Assembly: GCA_900548855.1 (NCBI GenBank)
Contig: URMF01000042.1
Location: 1-29,153 of the forward strand
DNA: 29,153 bases
From: an uncultured Eubacteriales bacterium
GTDB taxonomy: Bacteria > Bacillota > Clostridia > Lachnospirales > Lachnospiraceae
Direction of reading: 5' to 3'
Each line of letters opens with the position of its first letter. Position 1 is the first letter of the stretch. The notes under the pieces were generated by a model, which worked only from the letters and a program-made list of their open reading frames with translations, was not told the origin of the DNA and ran no database searches. Below are positions 8,220 to 16,637 of this stretch, in pieces. A program made the translations under genes and the position numbers.

Positions 8220-8777
8220 ATGCATTTATCGAAGAAAGACATACTGACCATTCCCAATGTGCTTAGCCTGTTCCGGGTTATACTGGCGGTTTTGATACCC
8301 GTTATTTATTATAAACCGGAATTTGAGCAGAAAATACCGTGCTTGATTGCCATTATTGTGATATCGGGTTTGACGGATTTCCTAGATGGCAAAATAGCGA
8401 GACGGTTCAATATGATTAGCGAATTGGGGAAAATATTAGACCCCATTGCGGATAAAATTACACAGGCGGTATTGCTGATTTGCCTGTTATCAAAATTTAA
8501 ATGGATAAAAATAATATTGGTTTTATTTTTTGTAAAGGAGATTTCCCAGGGGCTGCTGGGCTTGTGCGTGGTTGTGAAAACAAAAGAAAATGAGGGCGCA
8601 AAATGGTACGGCAAAGTCAATACGGCGGTGTTCTATCTGGTAGTGTTGTTATTGATTTTCATACCGGACATGCCGGACTTTATGGCGAATACCCTTTTAT
8701 GCATCAGCGGTGGATTTATGCTGCTGGCATTTTGTATGTATCTGAAGTATTTTCGGGAGTTATTGAAAAAGGGATAA
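8220..8777 (+). CDS. pgsA: CDP-alcohol phosphatidyltransferase, PgsA-like
   Basis: This 185-residue polytopic membrane protein has the CDP-alcohol phosphotransferase signature, running from TDFLDGKIARRF to LGKILDPIADKI: DG, two residues, AR, eight residues, G, three residues, D, three residues, D. The N-terminus MHLSKKDILTIPNVLSLFRV is typical of phosphatidylglycerophosphate synthases, which make PGP from CDP-diacylglycerol and glycerol-3-phosphate. A related acceptor such as inositol phosphate or another alcohol cannot be excluded. The start at 8220 follows GAGGGAGAG. It lies 52 bases after citrate synthase and may be in the same transcript. No terminator is visible before the clpB promoter. 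Confidence 0.85.
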   Translation: MHLSKKDILTIPNVLSLFRVILAVLIPVIYYKPEFEQKIPCLIAIIVISGLTDFLDGKIARRFNMISELGKILDPIADKITQAVLLICLLSKFKWIKIILVLFFVKEISQGLLGLCVVVKTKENEGAKWYGKVNTAVFYLVVLLLIFIPDMPDFMANTLLCISGGFMLLAFCMYLKYFRELLKKG

Positions 8778-8819
8778 AACAGATTGGTGTGTTGGCCCTT
8801 CTTAAATTTTCTGACAATT

Positions 8820-8846
8820 TTAGCACTCACCTATTGACAGTGCTAA
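8820..8846. promoter_or_regulatory. CIRCE element (HrcA operator) of clpB
   Basis: TTAGCACTC, nine bases, then CAGTGCTAA matches the CIRCE consensus (TTAGCACTC-N9-GAGTGCTAA) except for one base in the right arm. It overlaps the -35 of the clpB promoter, the normal place for HrcA repression that is relieved by heat shock. Confidence 0.92.
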
Positions 8847-8862
8847 CAAAAGATGTTATCTT
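8834..8862 (+). promoter_or_regulatory. Heat-shock promoter of clpB
   Basis: TTGACA (8834-8839), a 17-base spacer and TATCTT (8857-8862). The -35 box lies inside the CIRCE element. Confidence 0.8.
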
Positions 8863-8926
8863 ATGATTAGCCGAAAGAAATGCTGATATTCCGGCATACT
8901 ATTGTGTATAGAAAGGTGGGACTTAT

Positions 8927-11503
8927 ATGAACGCAGAAAAATTTACAAAAAAGTCACTTGAAGTAGTGGAAAATTGCGAAAAGCTTGCCTATGAATACAA
9001 CAATCAGGAGATTGACCAGGAGCATATTTTATACAGTCTTCTGACCGTGGATGAAAGCCTGATTGCAAAGCTGATAGAGAAAATGGACATTGATTTAGAG
9101 CATTTTTCCGGGGAAGCAGAGAAATTAGTTGCATACCGTCCGAAGGTTTCAGGAGGTAACCTGTTTACCAGCTCGGATTTTCAGAAAACCTTTGTCAATG
9201 CAGAAAAAGAAGCAAAGCAGATGGGGGATGCCTATATTTCCGTAGAACATATCTTTTTGGCACTTTTAAAGTATCCAAACAAAGCGTTAAAGGGTTTGTT
9301 TATGGGTTATGGCATTACCTCGGAACGCTTTTTAAAGGCATTGGCAGATGTAAGAGGAAACCAGAGAGTAGAAAGTGATAATCCGGAGGCAGTTTATGAC
9401 AGTCTTGAAAAATACGGCTATGATTTGGTAAAACGTGCAAGGGAACAGAAGCTGGACCCGGTTATCGGCAGGGATGCAGAGATTCGTAATATTATCCGTA
9501 TTCTTTCGAGAAAAACAAAGAATAATCCGGTACTGATTGGTGAACCTGGTGTTGGTAAAACAGCAGCGGTGGAAGGTCTGGCACAGCGTATTGTAAGGGG
9601 CGATGTTCCCGAAGGGCTTAAGGATAAACAGATATTTGCCCTGGATATGGGTGCCCTGATTGCAGGAGCCAAATACCGGGGTGAATTTGAGGAACGGTTA
9701 AAGGCGGTTCTTGATGAGGTGAAGAATTCCAACGGAGAGATTATTCTGTTTATTGATGAGCTGCACACTATTGTGGGTGCCGGTAAGACAGACGGCGCAC
9801 TGGATGCCGGCAATATGTTAAAGCCGATGCTGGCAAGGGGTGAACTCCACTGTATTGGTGCCACAACCTTGGATGAGTACAGGAAATATATTGAAACAGA
9901 TGCAGCTTTGGAGCGGCGTTTCCAGCCTGTTACCGTAAATGAGCCTACAGTGGAGGATACCATTTCCATCCTCCGCGGTCTAAAGAACCGTTATGAGGTG
10001 TATCATGGAGTGAAGATTACAGACAGTGCCATTGTGGCAGCTGCTACCTTGTCAAATCGTTATATTTCCGACCGTTTTCTGCCGGATAAGGCAATTGATT
10101 TGGTGGATGAGGCCTGTGCACTGATTAAGACAGAGCTGGATTCCATGCCGGTGGAATTAGACGAAATCAGCCGCCGTATGATGCAGCTGGAGATAGAGGA
10201 AGCGGCACTTAAGAATGAGGAAGACCGGCTAAGCAGGGAAAGGCTGGAAAAGCTTCAGGAGGAGCTGCGGGAGTTAAAGGAAAACTTTGCTTCCATGAAG
10301 GCAGACTGGGATAATGAAAAAATGGGAGTCGACAAGGTCCGTGGAGTCAAAGAGGAAATCGAGCAGGTAAACAATGAGATTCAGATTGCCCAGCGCAATT
10401 ATGATTTGAACAAAGCGGCAGAGCTTCAGTATGGCAAGCTGCCGCAGCTGCAAAAGCAGTTAGAGGAGTTGGAAGCGAAGGAGGGAACAAAGGAGAAGAA
10501 TCTGGTACACGAGAGTGTGACGGATGAAGAGATTGCCGGCATTGTATCAAAGTGGACGGGAATCCCGGTATCAAAGCTGACAGAGAGTGAGAGAAATAAA
10601 ACCCTGCATTTGTCAGATGCCCTGCATAAACGGGTAGTGGGACAGGATGAAGCGGTGGAACTGGTGTCCGATTCCATTATCCGCTCCAAGGCAGGGGTGA
10701 AGGACCCGACAAAGCCGATTGGTTCCTTCTTATTCCTGGGACCTACCGGTGTTGGTAAGACAGAACTCGCAAAGACGCTGGCGCAGGCTTTATTTGACAA
10801 TGAAGCCAGCATTGTACGAATTGATATGAGTGAATATATGGAGAAGCATTCTGTGGCAAGGCTCATAGGAGCGCCTCCGGGATATGTGGGTTATGATGAA
10901 GGCGGTCAGCTGACAGAGGCGGTTCGAAGGAAACCGTATTCGGTTGTACTGTTTGATGAAATTGAAAAGGCACATCCCGATGTATTTAATGTATTACTGC
11001 AGGTACTGGATGATGGACGGATAACCGATTCAAAGGGAAAGACGGTGGACTTTAAGAATACAATTCTGATTATGACCTCGAATATCGGTTCCTCCTATTT
11101 GTTGGAAGGAATTGATGAAAATGGCGATATTACGGAGGAGGCGCAGAAACAGGTACTTGATGAGTTAAGACTTCATTTCCGCCCGGAATTTTTGAACCGT
11201 CTGGATGAAACCATCCTGTTCAAGCCTTTGACCAAAGACAATATTGGCGGCATTATTGATTTGCTTGTGGCTGATTTAAATACACGTTTGGCGGAAAAAG
11301 AGTTATCCCTGGCAATCACCGATAATGCAAAGCAGTATATTATGGAGCATGGCTATGATCCGGTATATGGTGCAAGACCGCTGAAGCGCTATCTGCAGAA
11401 GAATGTGGATACGCTGGTGGCAAGGCTGATACTTGCCGGAGATGTGAGCGTAGAGGATACCATTACTATTGATGTGGCGGACGGGAAGCTGGTGGCTAAA
11501 TGA
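8927..11503 (+). CDS. clpB: ClpB disaggregase (AAA+ chaperone)
   Basis: The product has 858 residues, typical for ClpB. Domains in order are Clp-N repeats (about 1-145); the first AAA+ module with Walker A GEPGVGKTA near 205 and Walker B ILFIDELH; the coiled-coil middle domain (about 410-520), rich in EEL/LEELE heptads; and the second AAA+ module with GPTGVGKTEL near 605 and VVLFDEIEKAH. GARPLKRYLQ lies near the C-terminus. The middle-domain length fits ClpB, not ClpC, and no ClpP-binding IGF loop was noticed. With DnaK it dissolves aggregated proteins in the cytosol. The start follows AAAGGTGGG. The gene is monocistronic, between a CIRCE promoter and a terminator. Confidence 0.97.
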   Translation: MNAEKFTKKSLEVVENCEKLAYEYNNQEIDQEHILYSLLTVDESLIAKLIEKMDIDLEHFSGEAEKLVAYRPKVSGGNLFTSSDFQKTFVNAEKEAKQMGDAYISVEHIFLALLKYPNKALKGLFMGYGITSERFLKALADVRGNQRVESDNPEAVYDSLEKYGYDLVKRAREQKLDPVIGRDAEIRNIIRILSRKTKNNPVLIGEPGVGKTAAVEGLAQRIVRGDVPEGLKDKQIFALDMGALIAGAKYRGEFEERLKAVLDEVKNSNGEIILFIDELHTIVGAGKTDGALDAGNMLKPMLARGELHCIGATTLDEYRKYIETDAALERRFQPVTVNEPTVEDTISILRGLKNRYEVYHGVKITDSAIVAAATLSNRYISDRFLPDKAIDLVDEACALIKTELDSMPVELDEISRRMMQLEIEEAALKNEEDRLSRERLEKLQEELRELKENFASMKADWDNEKMGVDKVRGVKEEIEQVNNEIQIAQRNYDLNKAAELQYGKLPQLQKQLEELEAKEGTKEKNLVHESVTDEEIAGIVSKWTGIPVSKLTESERNKTLHLSDALHKRVVGQDEAVELVSDSIIRSKAGVKDPTKPIGSFLFLGPTGVGKTELAKTLAQALFDNEASIVRIDMSEYMEKHSVARLIGAPPGYVGYDEGGQLTEAVRRKPYSVVLFDEIEKAHPDVFNVLLQVLDDGRITDSKGKTVDFKNTILIMTSNIGSSYLLEGIDENGDITEEAQKQVLDELRLHFRPEFLNRLDETILFKPLTKDNIGGIIDLLVADLNTRLAEKELSLAITDNAKQYIMEHGYDPVYGARPLKRYLQKNVDTLVARLILAGDVSVEDTITIDVADGKLVAK

Positions 11504-11552
11504 GATAAAATGCAGCATATGCATGTTTATAAGTAATAGAAAATTTTTGAGA

Positions 11553-11610
11553 AATCCCCTTTTGTCAGGAATGGAGACAAATTCCAAAGACTGGCGAAGG
11601 GGGATTTTTT
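11553..11610 (+). terminator. Terminator after clpB
   Basis: AATCCCCTT (11554-11562) pairs with AAGGGGGATT (one extra G) near 11597-11606 and is followed by a T run to 11610. The interior can form a small second hairpin (TTTGTC with GACAAA). Confidence 0.75.
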
Positions 11611-11617
11611 GATGTTG

Positions 11618-11633
11618 TTAAGGAATTTTTAAG
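11618..11633 (+). promoter_or_regulatory. TTAAG direct repeats, candidate response-regulator site
   Basis: GTTAAG and TTTAAG (TTAAG cores at 11618 and 11629) are spaced one helical turn apart (11 bp), just upstream of the -35 of the two-component operon. A looser third copy, TTGAG, overlaps the -35. OmpR-family regulators bind such direct half-sites; SaeR of Staphylococcus uses GTTAAG-N6-GTTAAG. The same pattern recurs at 13743-13792. Confidence 0.55.
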
Positions 11634-11640
11634 AATTTTA

Positions 11641-11669
11641 TTGAGGTTTTATTCAAAAAAAGATACTAT
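11641..11669 (+). promoter_or_regulatory. Promoter of the two-component operon
   Basis: TTGAGG (11641-11646), a 17-base spacer and TACTAT (11664-11669), 37 bases before the regulator ATG. The boxes are moderate, which suits activation by a protein bound at the TTAAG repeats. Confidence 0.6.
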
Positions 11670-11706
11670 AGTTAAATCAGAATAAGAAGAGAGGAAGGGG
11701 ACGAAA

Positions 11707-12414
11707 ATGGATGCAGAGACCATTTTAGTTGTGGATGATAATAAGGAAATTGTATATTCTTTAGGAGAGCTTTTAAAATATGAGGGCTACCAGGTCGTGA
11801 ATGCCTATGACGGAATGGAAGCGTTAGAGGCTTTAGAGAGAAACCATATTGATTTGATTTTGTTAGATGTGATGATGCCGAGACTCAATGGATTATCTGC
11901 ACTGATGAAGATTCGCGAAAATTATAAAATTCCGGCTATTATCTTGTCTGCCAAGACAGAGGAGAGTGACAAGGTTTCCGGTCTGGTATTGGGGGCAGAT
12001 GATTATATTAGTAAGCCTTATAATCCGGCGGAGCTCATTGCCAGGGTGAAGGCTCAGCTGAGGCGCTATAATACATGGGGAGGCGGTGCTCCTAAGGCGG
12101 ATGCGGATACCGTTATAAATGGTGGTCTCGTGCTTGACAAAAAGCAGAGACTTGCAATTGTGGAAGGAGAAGAGGTCAAATTGACAGCGAAGGAGTATAA
12201 GATACTTTCCCTGCTGATGGAACATATAGGGCAGGTGTTTTCAGCAGAACAGATTTACGAAAATGTCTGGGAAGAAACTGCGGATTATACAGTTGAAAAT
12301 ACGGTGATGGTACATATCCGGCACATAAGGGAAAAGATTGAGATTGACACAAAGAATCCAAGATATGTAAAGGTGGTGTGGGGCATTGGCTACAAAATGG
12401 AAAAGTATGATTAA
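11707..12414 (+). CDS. OmpR/PhoB-type response regulator
   Basis: The product has 235 residues. The receiver domain (1 to about 120) has the acidic pair Asp10/Asp11, phospho-acceptor Asp54 in LILLDVMMP, Ser81 and Lys103 in DYISKPYNP. The C-terminal winged-helix domain (about 135-233) has LTAKEYKILSLLMEH, the recognition helix region YTVENTVMVHIRHIREKIE and the closing PRYVKVVWGIGYKM. It should be phosphorylated by the overlapping kinase and bind DNA as a dimer on direct repeats. GAGGAAGGGG lies before the start. The stop overlaps the kinase start by 8 bases, so translation is probably coupled. TTAAG repeats near its own promoter suggest autoregulation. Confidence 0.94.
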   Translation: MDAETILVVDDNKEIVYSLGELLKYEGYQVVNAYDGMEALEALERNHIDLILLDVMMPRLNGLSALMKIRENYKIPAIILSAKTEESDKVSGLVLGADDYISKPYNPAELIARVKAQLRRYNTWGGGAPKADADTVINGGLVLDKKQRLAIVEGEEVKLTAKEYKILSLLMEHIGQVFSAEQIYENVWEETADYTVENTVMVHIRHIREKIEIDTKNPRYVKVVWGIGYKMEKYD

Positions 12415-13720
12415 AAGGATAATAAAATTTTTGAAAGGATATAGGAGGATGCTGGCAGGCAGCATTCTTGCTGTATTGGGACTGCCGTTCTTCTATACGA
12501 TAATTGCTTATCGCTCCCAGCATCCGACAGAAGAAGCCCTGTTCTTTGGCATTGTTGGAAATATATTGTTTGGAGCTGGTATTTTTCTGCTGTTAGGCTT
12601 CCTTCTGCGGAAAAAGTATAGGAACTGGATTCCGGTAGATGCTGCCTTTTATAGTGAATGGCAGAAAAGGTGGAGAAAGCAGCAGGAGGTGCTGGCAGCC
12701 ATTGCAATCGTGGCTGGTATTTTAGCCTGCTGGTATTTTTCTTATATGAAGTATGCGTCATTTTCTCTTTATGGCTATACAAACTATGCGTCGGGGTATC
12801 TTATGGTAGCTACCGTATTGGTTCAGTATGGTATCTGCCAGATAGTAATCATTCGCTTTATGAGGGAAAAGCTTGATTTGTTGATGGAACAGATGAAAGA
12901 GATTAACCGGCAAAGTCTTGCCAAAGCACTGGAAATAGAACGGCAAAGTTTGGAAAAGGTTTCCCGCAGCGACCAGCTAAAGGTGGATTTAATTACCAAT
13001 GTGTCCCATGACTTGAAAACGCCGCTGACATCTATGGTGGGATATATTGAGCTGATGAAAAAGGAAGACCTGAACGATACGGCAAGAGACTATGTGGAGG
13101 TGATTTCCGATAAAGCTCAAAAGCTTAAGGAGATGATAGAAAGCTTGTTTTCTCTGGCGAAGGCCAGCAGTGGGAATATTGAGCTTCACAGGGAGTCTCT
13201 TGAATTAAACCGTCTGATTGAACAGATTTTTGCAGATATGGAGGACCGAGTAAAAGCAAGTGATTTACAGTTTGTTATTAAGCTGACAGATGCAGATACT
13301 ACAATGGTGACAGATAATATGCATTTATACCGGATTTGCCAGAATCTGATTGAGAATGCCTTGAAATATTCTGCAAGGGGAACCAGAGTATTTGTAAAAA
13401 CATATATCGGGGACAGCTTGAATCAGGCACAAAATCAGGAAGAAAACGGAGATTTTTTGGATAAAGAAAATCTATTTAAAGAAGAAATGCTTTGTCTGGA
13501 AATTACGAATACCGCAGGCTATCTCATGGATTTTGATAAGGAGGATATTGTGGAACGGTTTGCCAGAGCAGATAAGGCAAGAACCAGCGAAGGAAACGGC
13601 TTAGGTCTGGCGATTGCCAGCACCTATACCAGTGCACTGGGAGGGGAATTTGATATTCAGATTGACTGTGACCAGTTTAGGGCAAAGCTAATGTTTCCAA
13701 GGAAAACAGATAGTGAATAA
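12407..13720 (+). CDS. Membrane sensor histidine kinase
   Basis: The product has 437 residues, partner of the preceding regulator. Four hydrophobic segments lie in the first 170 residues (LAGSILAVLGLPFFYTII, a FFGIVGNILFGAGIFLLLGF segment, VLAAIAIVAGILACWYFSYM, and one near GYLMVATVLVQY), with little extracytoplasmic sequence. Sensing is therefore likely within the membrane or through a partner protein. A linker helix leads to the H-box LITNVSHDLKTPLTSMVGY with His201. The N-box is NLIENALKYS, the G1 region is the atypical EITNTAGYLMDF, and the G2 box is GNGLGLAIAST. I chose the ATG at 12407, overlapping the regulator stop; the in-frame TTG at 12386 has no ribosome binding site. Confidence 0.92.
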   Translation: MIKRIIKFLKGYRRMLAGSILAVLGLPFFYTIIAYRSQHPTEEALFFGIVGNILFGAGIFLLLGFLLRKKYRNWIPVDAAFYSEWQKRWRKQQEVLAAIAIVAGILACWYFSYMKYASFSLYGYTNYASGYLMVATVLVQYGICQIVIIRFMREKLDLLMEQMKEINRQSLAKALEIERQSLEKVSRSDQLKVDLITNVSHDLKTPLTSMVGYIELMKKEDLNDTARDYVEVISDKAQKLKEMIESLFSLAKASSGNIELHRESLELNRLIEQIFADMEDRVKASDLQFVIKLTDADTTMVTDNMHLYRICQNLIENALKYSARGTRVFVKTYIGDSLNQAQNQEENGDFLDKENLFKEEMLCLEITNTAGYLMDFDKEDIVERFARADKARTSEGNGLGLAIASTYTSALGGEFDIQIDCDQFRAKLMFPRKTDSE

Positions 13721-13742
13721 GCTGCAGAAATGGCAGGAATAA

Positions 13743-13792
13743 TTTAAGATTTATTTAAGGAAACTTAAGGATTGCTTTTCTATTCTTTTAAG
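13743..13792 (+). promoter_or_regulatory. Array of four TTTAAG half-sites before the YfhO-like gene
   Basis: TTTAAG at 13743, TTTAAG at 13754, CTTAAG at 13764 and TTTAAG at 13787 are spaced 11, 10 and 23 bp, all on the same face of the helix. They lie between the kinase stop and the next gene. A -10-like TAGGAT lies at 13803-13808, but no good -35 does, which fits an activator-dependent promoter. Confidence 0.6.
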
Positions 13793-13842
13793 AAATACCC
13801 TTTAGGATGATGATAGAAATCAACAAAGAAAGGGTCTGAATT

Positions 13843-16386
13843 ATGAAAAGCAATCCATTTGTTACATTATGTCATCATGTATTTCTTACCGTTATCACAT
13901 TACTGCTCCTGTTTCTGCCCATTGGCACAGGTATGTTTTTTGGCTCAGAGGGAGACTGGTGCAGCCAGCATGTGGGAATTGCAGAAAGTCTGAGACGGAC
14001 AATGTTAGAAACGCATTCCCTGATTCCCCAGTATATTCATTTAGGTGGTGGGAGCAGTATCTATGATTTTGCTTATTATGGTCTGCTAAGACCGGAAATA
14101 TTGTTTTCCTGCCTGGTTCCGTATGTGGAAATGAAATATATTATTGCGGGTTATGCAATGGCAGGTGTTTTGGTCAGTGTCAATCTGTGTTATCAGTGGC
14201 TGAAGAAACAGGATATTTCAAAAAGCTTTGCCTTTGCCGGTGCTGTAGTGCTTGCGGCGTCCACCTGCTTTTATCAGGCACATCATCAAATCATGTTTGT
14301 CAATTACATGCCGTTTCTGTTTCTTGCCCTTATGGGGGCAGACAGCTTGTTAGAAAAGAAAAAAGGTCTTCTGCTGGTTTGCAGTCTCTTTTTTATCTAT
14401 ATCCATAGCTTTTACTATTCCGCTGCCTGTCTTTTTGTGGTTGCAGTTTATGTGATTTACCGTGCTTTAGGACAGGAAGATATCCAGGTGATGATAAGGG
14501 AGAAAAAATGGAAACGGATAATAAAAAGGCTTGGAGCGTTGGCGGGAAGGCTGATGCTCATTGTCTCCCTGTCCATTGGAATGGCAATGGTATTATTACT
14601 GCCCACCGGACTTGATATTTTGTCCAACGAAAAGGATGCAGGCAGCTTTGCGTCTGTATCCATAAAGCTTGTAGACGGAAGCCTGAAGGGACTTTTGTAT
14701 TCACCCTATGGCTGTGGTATGACGCTGCTTACGCTTTATTGCCTGCTGCTGTCTCTGACGAGGAAGGGCAAACGGTTTCTATCCGGCATACTGATGCTCT
14801 GTGTGCTGTTTCCCGGAGTTTCCCTGGTACTGAATGGATTCCTTTATGCGAGAACTAAAATTTTGATACCCCTTGTGCCTTTGCTGGTACTGGTGGTTTC
14901 CGATACTCTTGAGGCGCTTTGCCGGGAAAGACAAAAGTATTGTTTTCTTCCGTTACTATGCTGTTTTGTACCGGCTTTGTTCTCTTCCTGGAAACCGGTA
15001 ATTTTGCTGGAGGGAATACTGCTTCTGGTCTGGATGCTTGTTCAGCGCACAGGGAGGCTGCCGGCAACTGTAAAAGGCGGTGTCTTCTGGCTGGTAATGC
15101 TTATTCCCGTTCTTGTAAACCTTGGTGTGAATATGAGTGATTCCTATTTAAAGCCGGTTTGCTCCAGACTGGGAATTGGTGTGAATGGTGCATATGTAAA
15201 GGTGGCGGATGAACGCCAGAAACGTTTTACGTCAGAAGAAATCACCGGGTTTGCAACGGATGCCTGGTATCGGTTTGATGTGCTGGCAGATAATTTTGCT
15301 AATTGTAATCTGCTGGCTGCCGGCAATGTCCATAAAACAGCGATGTATTCATCTGTTACCAATACAGCTTATGCAACATTTTATTATGATGTTATGAGGA
15401 ATCCGGTCAGCCTGAATAACCGGGTTGCATTAGTGCCAGACCGGAACTGCTGTTTTTCGTATTTTATGGGAATGAAATATATTTTAACGGACAGAGAAAA
15501 TGTACCCTTTGGATATAGAGTAGAAAAGCAAAAGGGAGATTACGTTCTTGCCCGAAATGATAATGTGCTGCCCATCTGTTATGGCACTACAGACTTACTA
15601 AGTGTGGAGGAATACGGAAGCTTGGAGTTTCCGGACACATTGGAGGCTTTGTGCACCAGGGCGGTTGTTCCGGGCAAGACAATAGAAAAATTCACTTCTC
15701 ATTTTGTGGAGGAAAGCCCGGAGAACTTTTTTGCGGGAGCAGGTGCAGACAGGCTTTTACATCCCTCCGGTAAGAAAGAAAAATATACATTACCCCTTGC
15801 AAAAACGCTTCAGGGAAAAATGGTGGTTATAAGCTTTCATGTGGAAAGCAGTGACGGGAAAGCTGTGATAATAAGCATCAATGGAATGAAAAATAAGCTT
15901 TCCGGGAAAGAAGCCCCGTATCCCAATCATAACCATGTGTTTACCTATGTGCTGCCGGTGGAAGCCTTTTTGGATGAGCTTTGCGTGGAGCTGTCAGAAG
16001 GCAGATATATGGTGGATAATCTTAAGATATATACGGCAGATTATGAAGAACTGGTTCATTCAAAGGTTGTGGAACCGGTAGTAAAAGAGGATTCCCTTGA
16101 TAATTGCAATGTATTTGAAGGGGAAATTATCATGGAGGAGGCGGGTTATTTTATCACCTCTTATCCATATCGGAAAGGATATCAGGTTAAGGTGGATGAT
16201 GTTTTGGTAAGCTCGGAAAAGGTAAATACGGCTTTTCTGGGATTTCCGGTTGACGAAGGAAGACATCAGATTGAAATATCCTATGAAGCACCGGGATATA
16301 AGGAGGGATGTGTAGTGAGTATCATTTCCTGTATCCTTTTAGGAATACTGATTATTGGCAATCCGTATTGCCGGAAGGCTGAATAG
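13843..16386 (+). CDS. Large YfhO-like membrane protein
   Basis: The product has 847 residues. An N-terminal hydrophobic helix is followed by an extracytoplasmic loop with GSEGDWCSQHVG and YIHLGGGSSIYDFAYYG. About ten or more transmembrane segments follow, up to about residue 440. After it comes a large extracytoplasmic part with beta-rich stretches (LQGKMVVISFHVESSDGKA and later ITSYPYRKGYQVKVDD), and then a final membrane helix (CVVSIISCILLGILIIG). This layout and the early loop fit the YfhO family (GT-C fold), linked in Bacillus and Listeria to glycosylation of lipoteichoic acid; the substrate here is unknown. The start follows AAAGGG. Its upstream TTTAAG array suggests control by the neighbouring two-component system. 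Confidence 0.78.
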   Translation: MKSNPFVTLCHHVFLTVITLLLLFLPIGTGMFFGSEGDWCSQHVGIAESLRRTMLETHSLIPQYIHLGGGSSIYDFAYYGLLRPEILFSCLVPYVEMKYIIAGYAMAGVLVSVNLCYQWLKKQDISKSFAFAGAVVLAASTCFYQAHHQIMFVNYMPFLFLALMGADSLLEKKKGLLLVCSLFFIYIHSFYYSAACLFVVAVYVIYRALGQEDIQVMIREKKWKRIIKRLGALAGRLMLIVSLSIGMAMVLLLPTGLDILSNEKDAGSFASVSIKLVDGSLKGLLYSPYGCGMTLLTLYCLLLSLTRKGKRFLSGILMLCVLFPGVSLVLNGFLYARTKILIPLVPLLVLVVSDTLEALCRERQKYCFLPLLCCFVPALFSSWKPVILLEGILLLVWMLVQRTGRLPATVKGGVFWLVMLIPVLVNLGVNMSDSYLKPVCSRLGIGVNGAYVKVADERQKRFTSEEITGFATDAWYRFDVLADNFANCNLLAAGNVHKTAMYSSVTNTAYATFYYDVMRNPVSLNNRVALVPDRNCCFSYFMGMKYILTDRENVPFGYRVEKQKGDYVLARNDNVLPICYGTTDLLSVEEYGSLEFPDTLEALCTRAVVPGKTIEKFTSHFVEESPENFFAGAGADRLLHPSGKKEKYTLPLAKTLQGKMVVISFHVESSDGKAVIISINGMKNKLSGKEAPYPNHNHVFTYVLPVEAFLDELCVELSEGRYMVDNLKIYTADYEELVHSKVVEPVVKEDSLDNCNVFEGEIIMEEAGYFITSYPYRKGYQVKVDDVLVSSEKVNTAFLGFPVDEGRHQIEISYEAPGYKEGCVVSIISCILLGILIIGNPYCRKAE

Positions 16387-16576
16387 TGGGAACAAATATA
16401 AGGTCCGGCAGGATTTTCTTTGAGTTTCCGCAAACTGTAATCCCAAAATGAATATAAGCTCCCAAAGTGCCAATCTGCCCATTTTTTGAGAGGTATTGAA
16501 CGACAGTTCTGCGAATAGAGGCACTTTAATAAGCCCCGCTGGAACCAGAGCCTGATGCCCTCAAGATTATTTTGTC
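16387..16576. other. Gene-free stretch, possible decayed sequence
   Basis: About 190 bases follow the YfhO-like stop with no supported gene and no terminator. Two overlapping minus-strand frames stay open here, but neither has a ribosome binding site. One runs antisense into the YfhO-like gene. It may be a remnant or a repeat copy; I cannot identify it. Confidence 0.35.
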
Positions 16577-16605
16577 TTGACAATTTACATTACATATCAT
16601 AATAT
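16577..16605 (+). promoter_or_regulatory. Promoter of the AT-rich secreted-protein unit
   Basis: TTGACA (16577-16582), a 17-base spacer and TAATAT (16600-16605) lie 32 bases before the start codon at 16638. The -35 is a perfect consensus. Confidence 0.75.
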
Positions 16606-16620
16606 TGAAAATATCAATAT
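16602..16620. promoter_or_regulatory. Inverted repeat over the -10/start site
   Basis: ATATTGA (16602-16608) and TCAATAT (16614-16620) form a 7-bp inverted repeat with 5 bases between them, covering most of the -10 and the likely start site. It is an operator candidate; the regulator is unknown. Confidence 0.45.
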
Positions 16621-16637
16621 ATCAGAGGAGGAACAAA

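Noticed and set aside
9418..9969. Minus-strand 183-codon open frame within clpB
   Set aside because: It lies wholly antisense to a conserved AAA+ module and is a Ser/Pro-rich shadow typical of the reverse strand of coding DNA.
16281..16583. Minus-strand 100-codon open frame
   Set aside because: It runs antisense into the 3' end of the YfhO-like gene, lacks a ribosome binding site and resembles no known family. It is treated as gene-free sequence.
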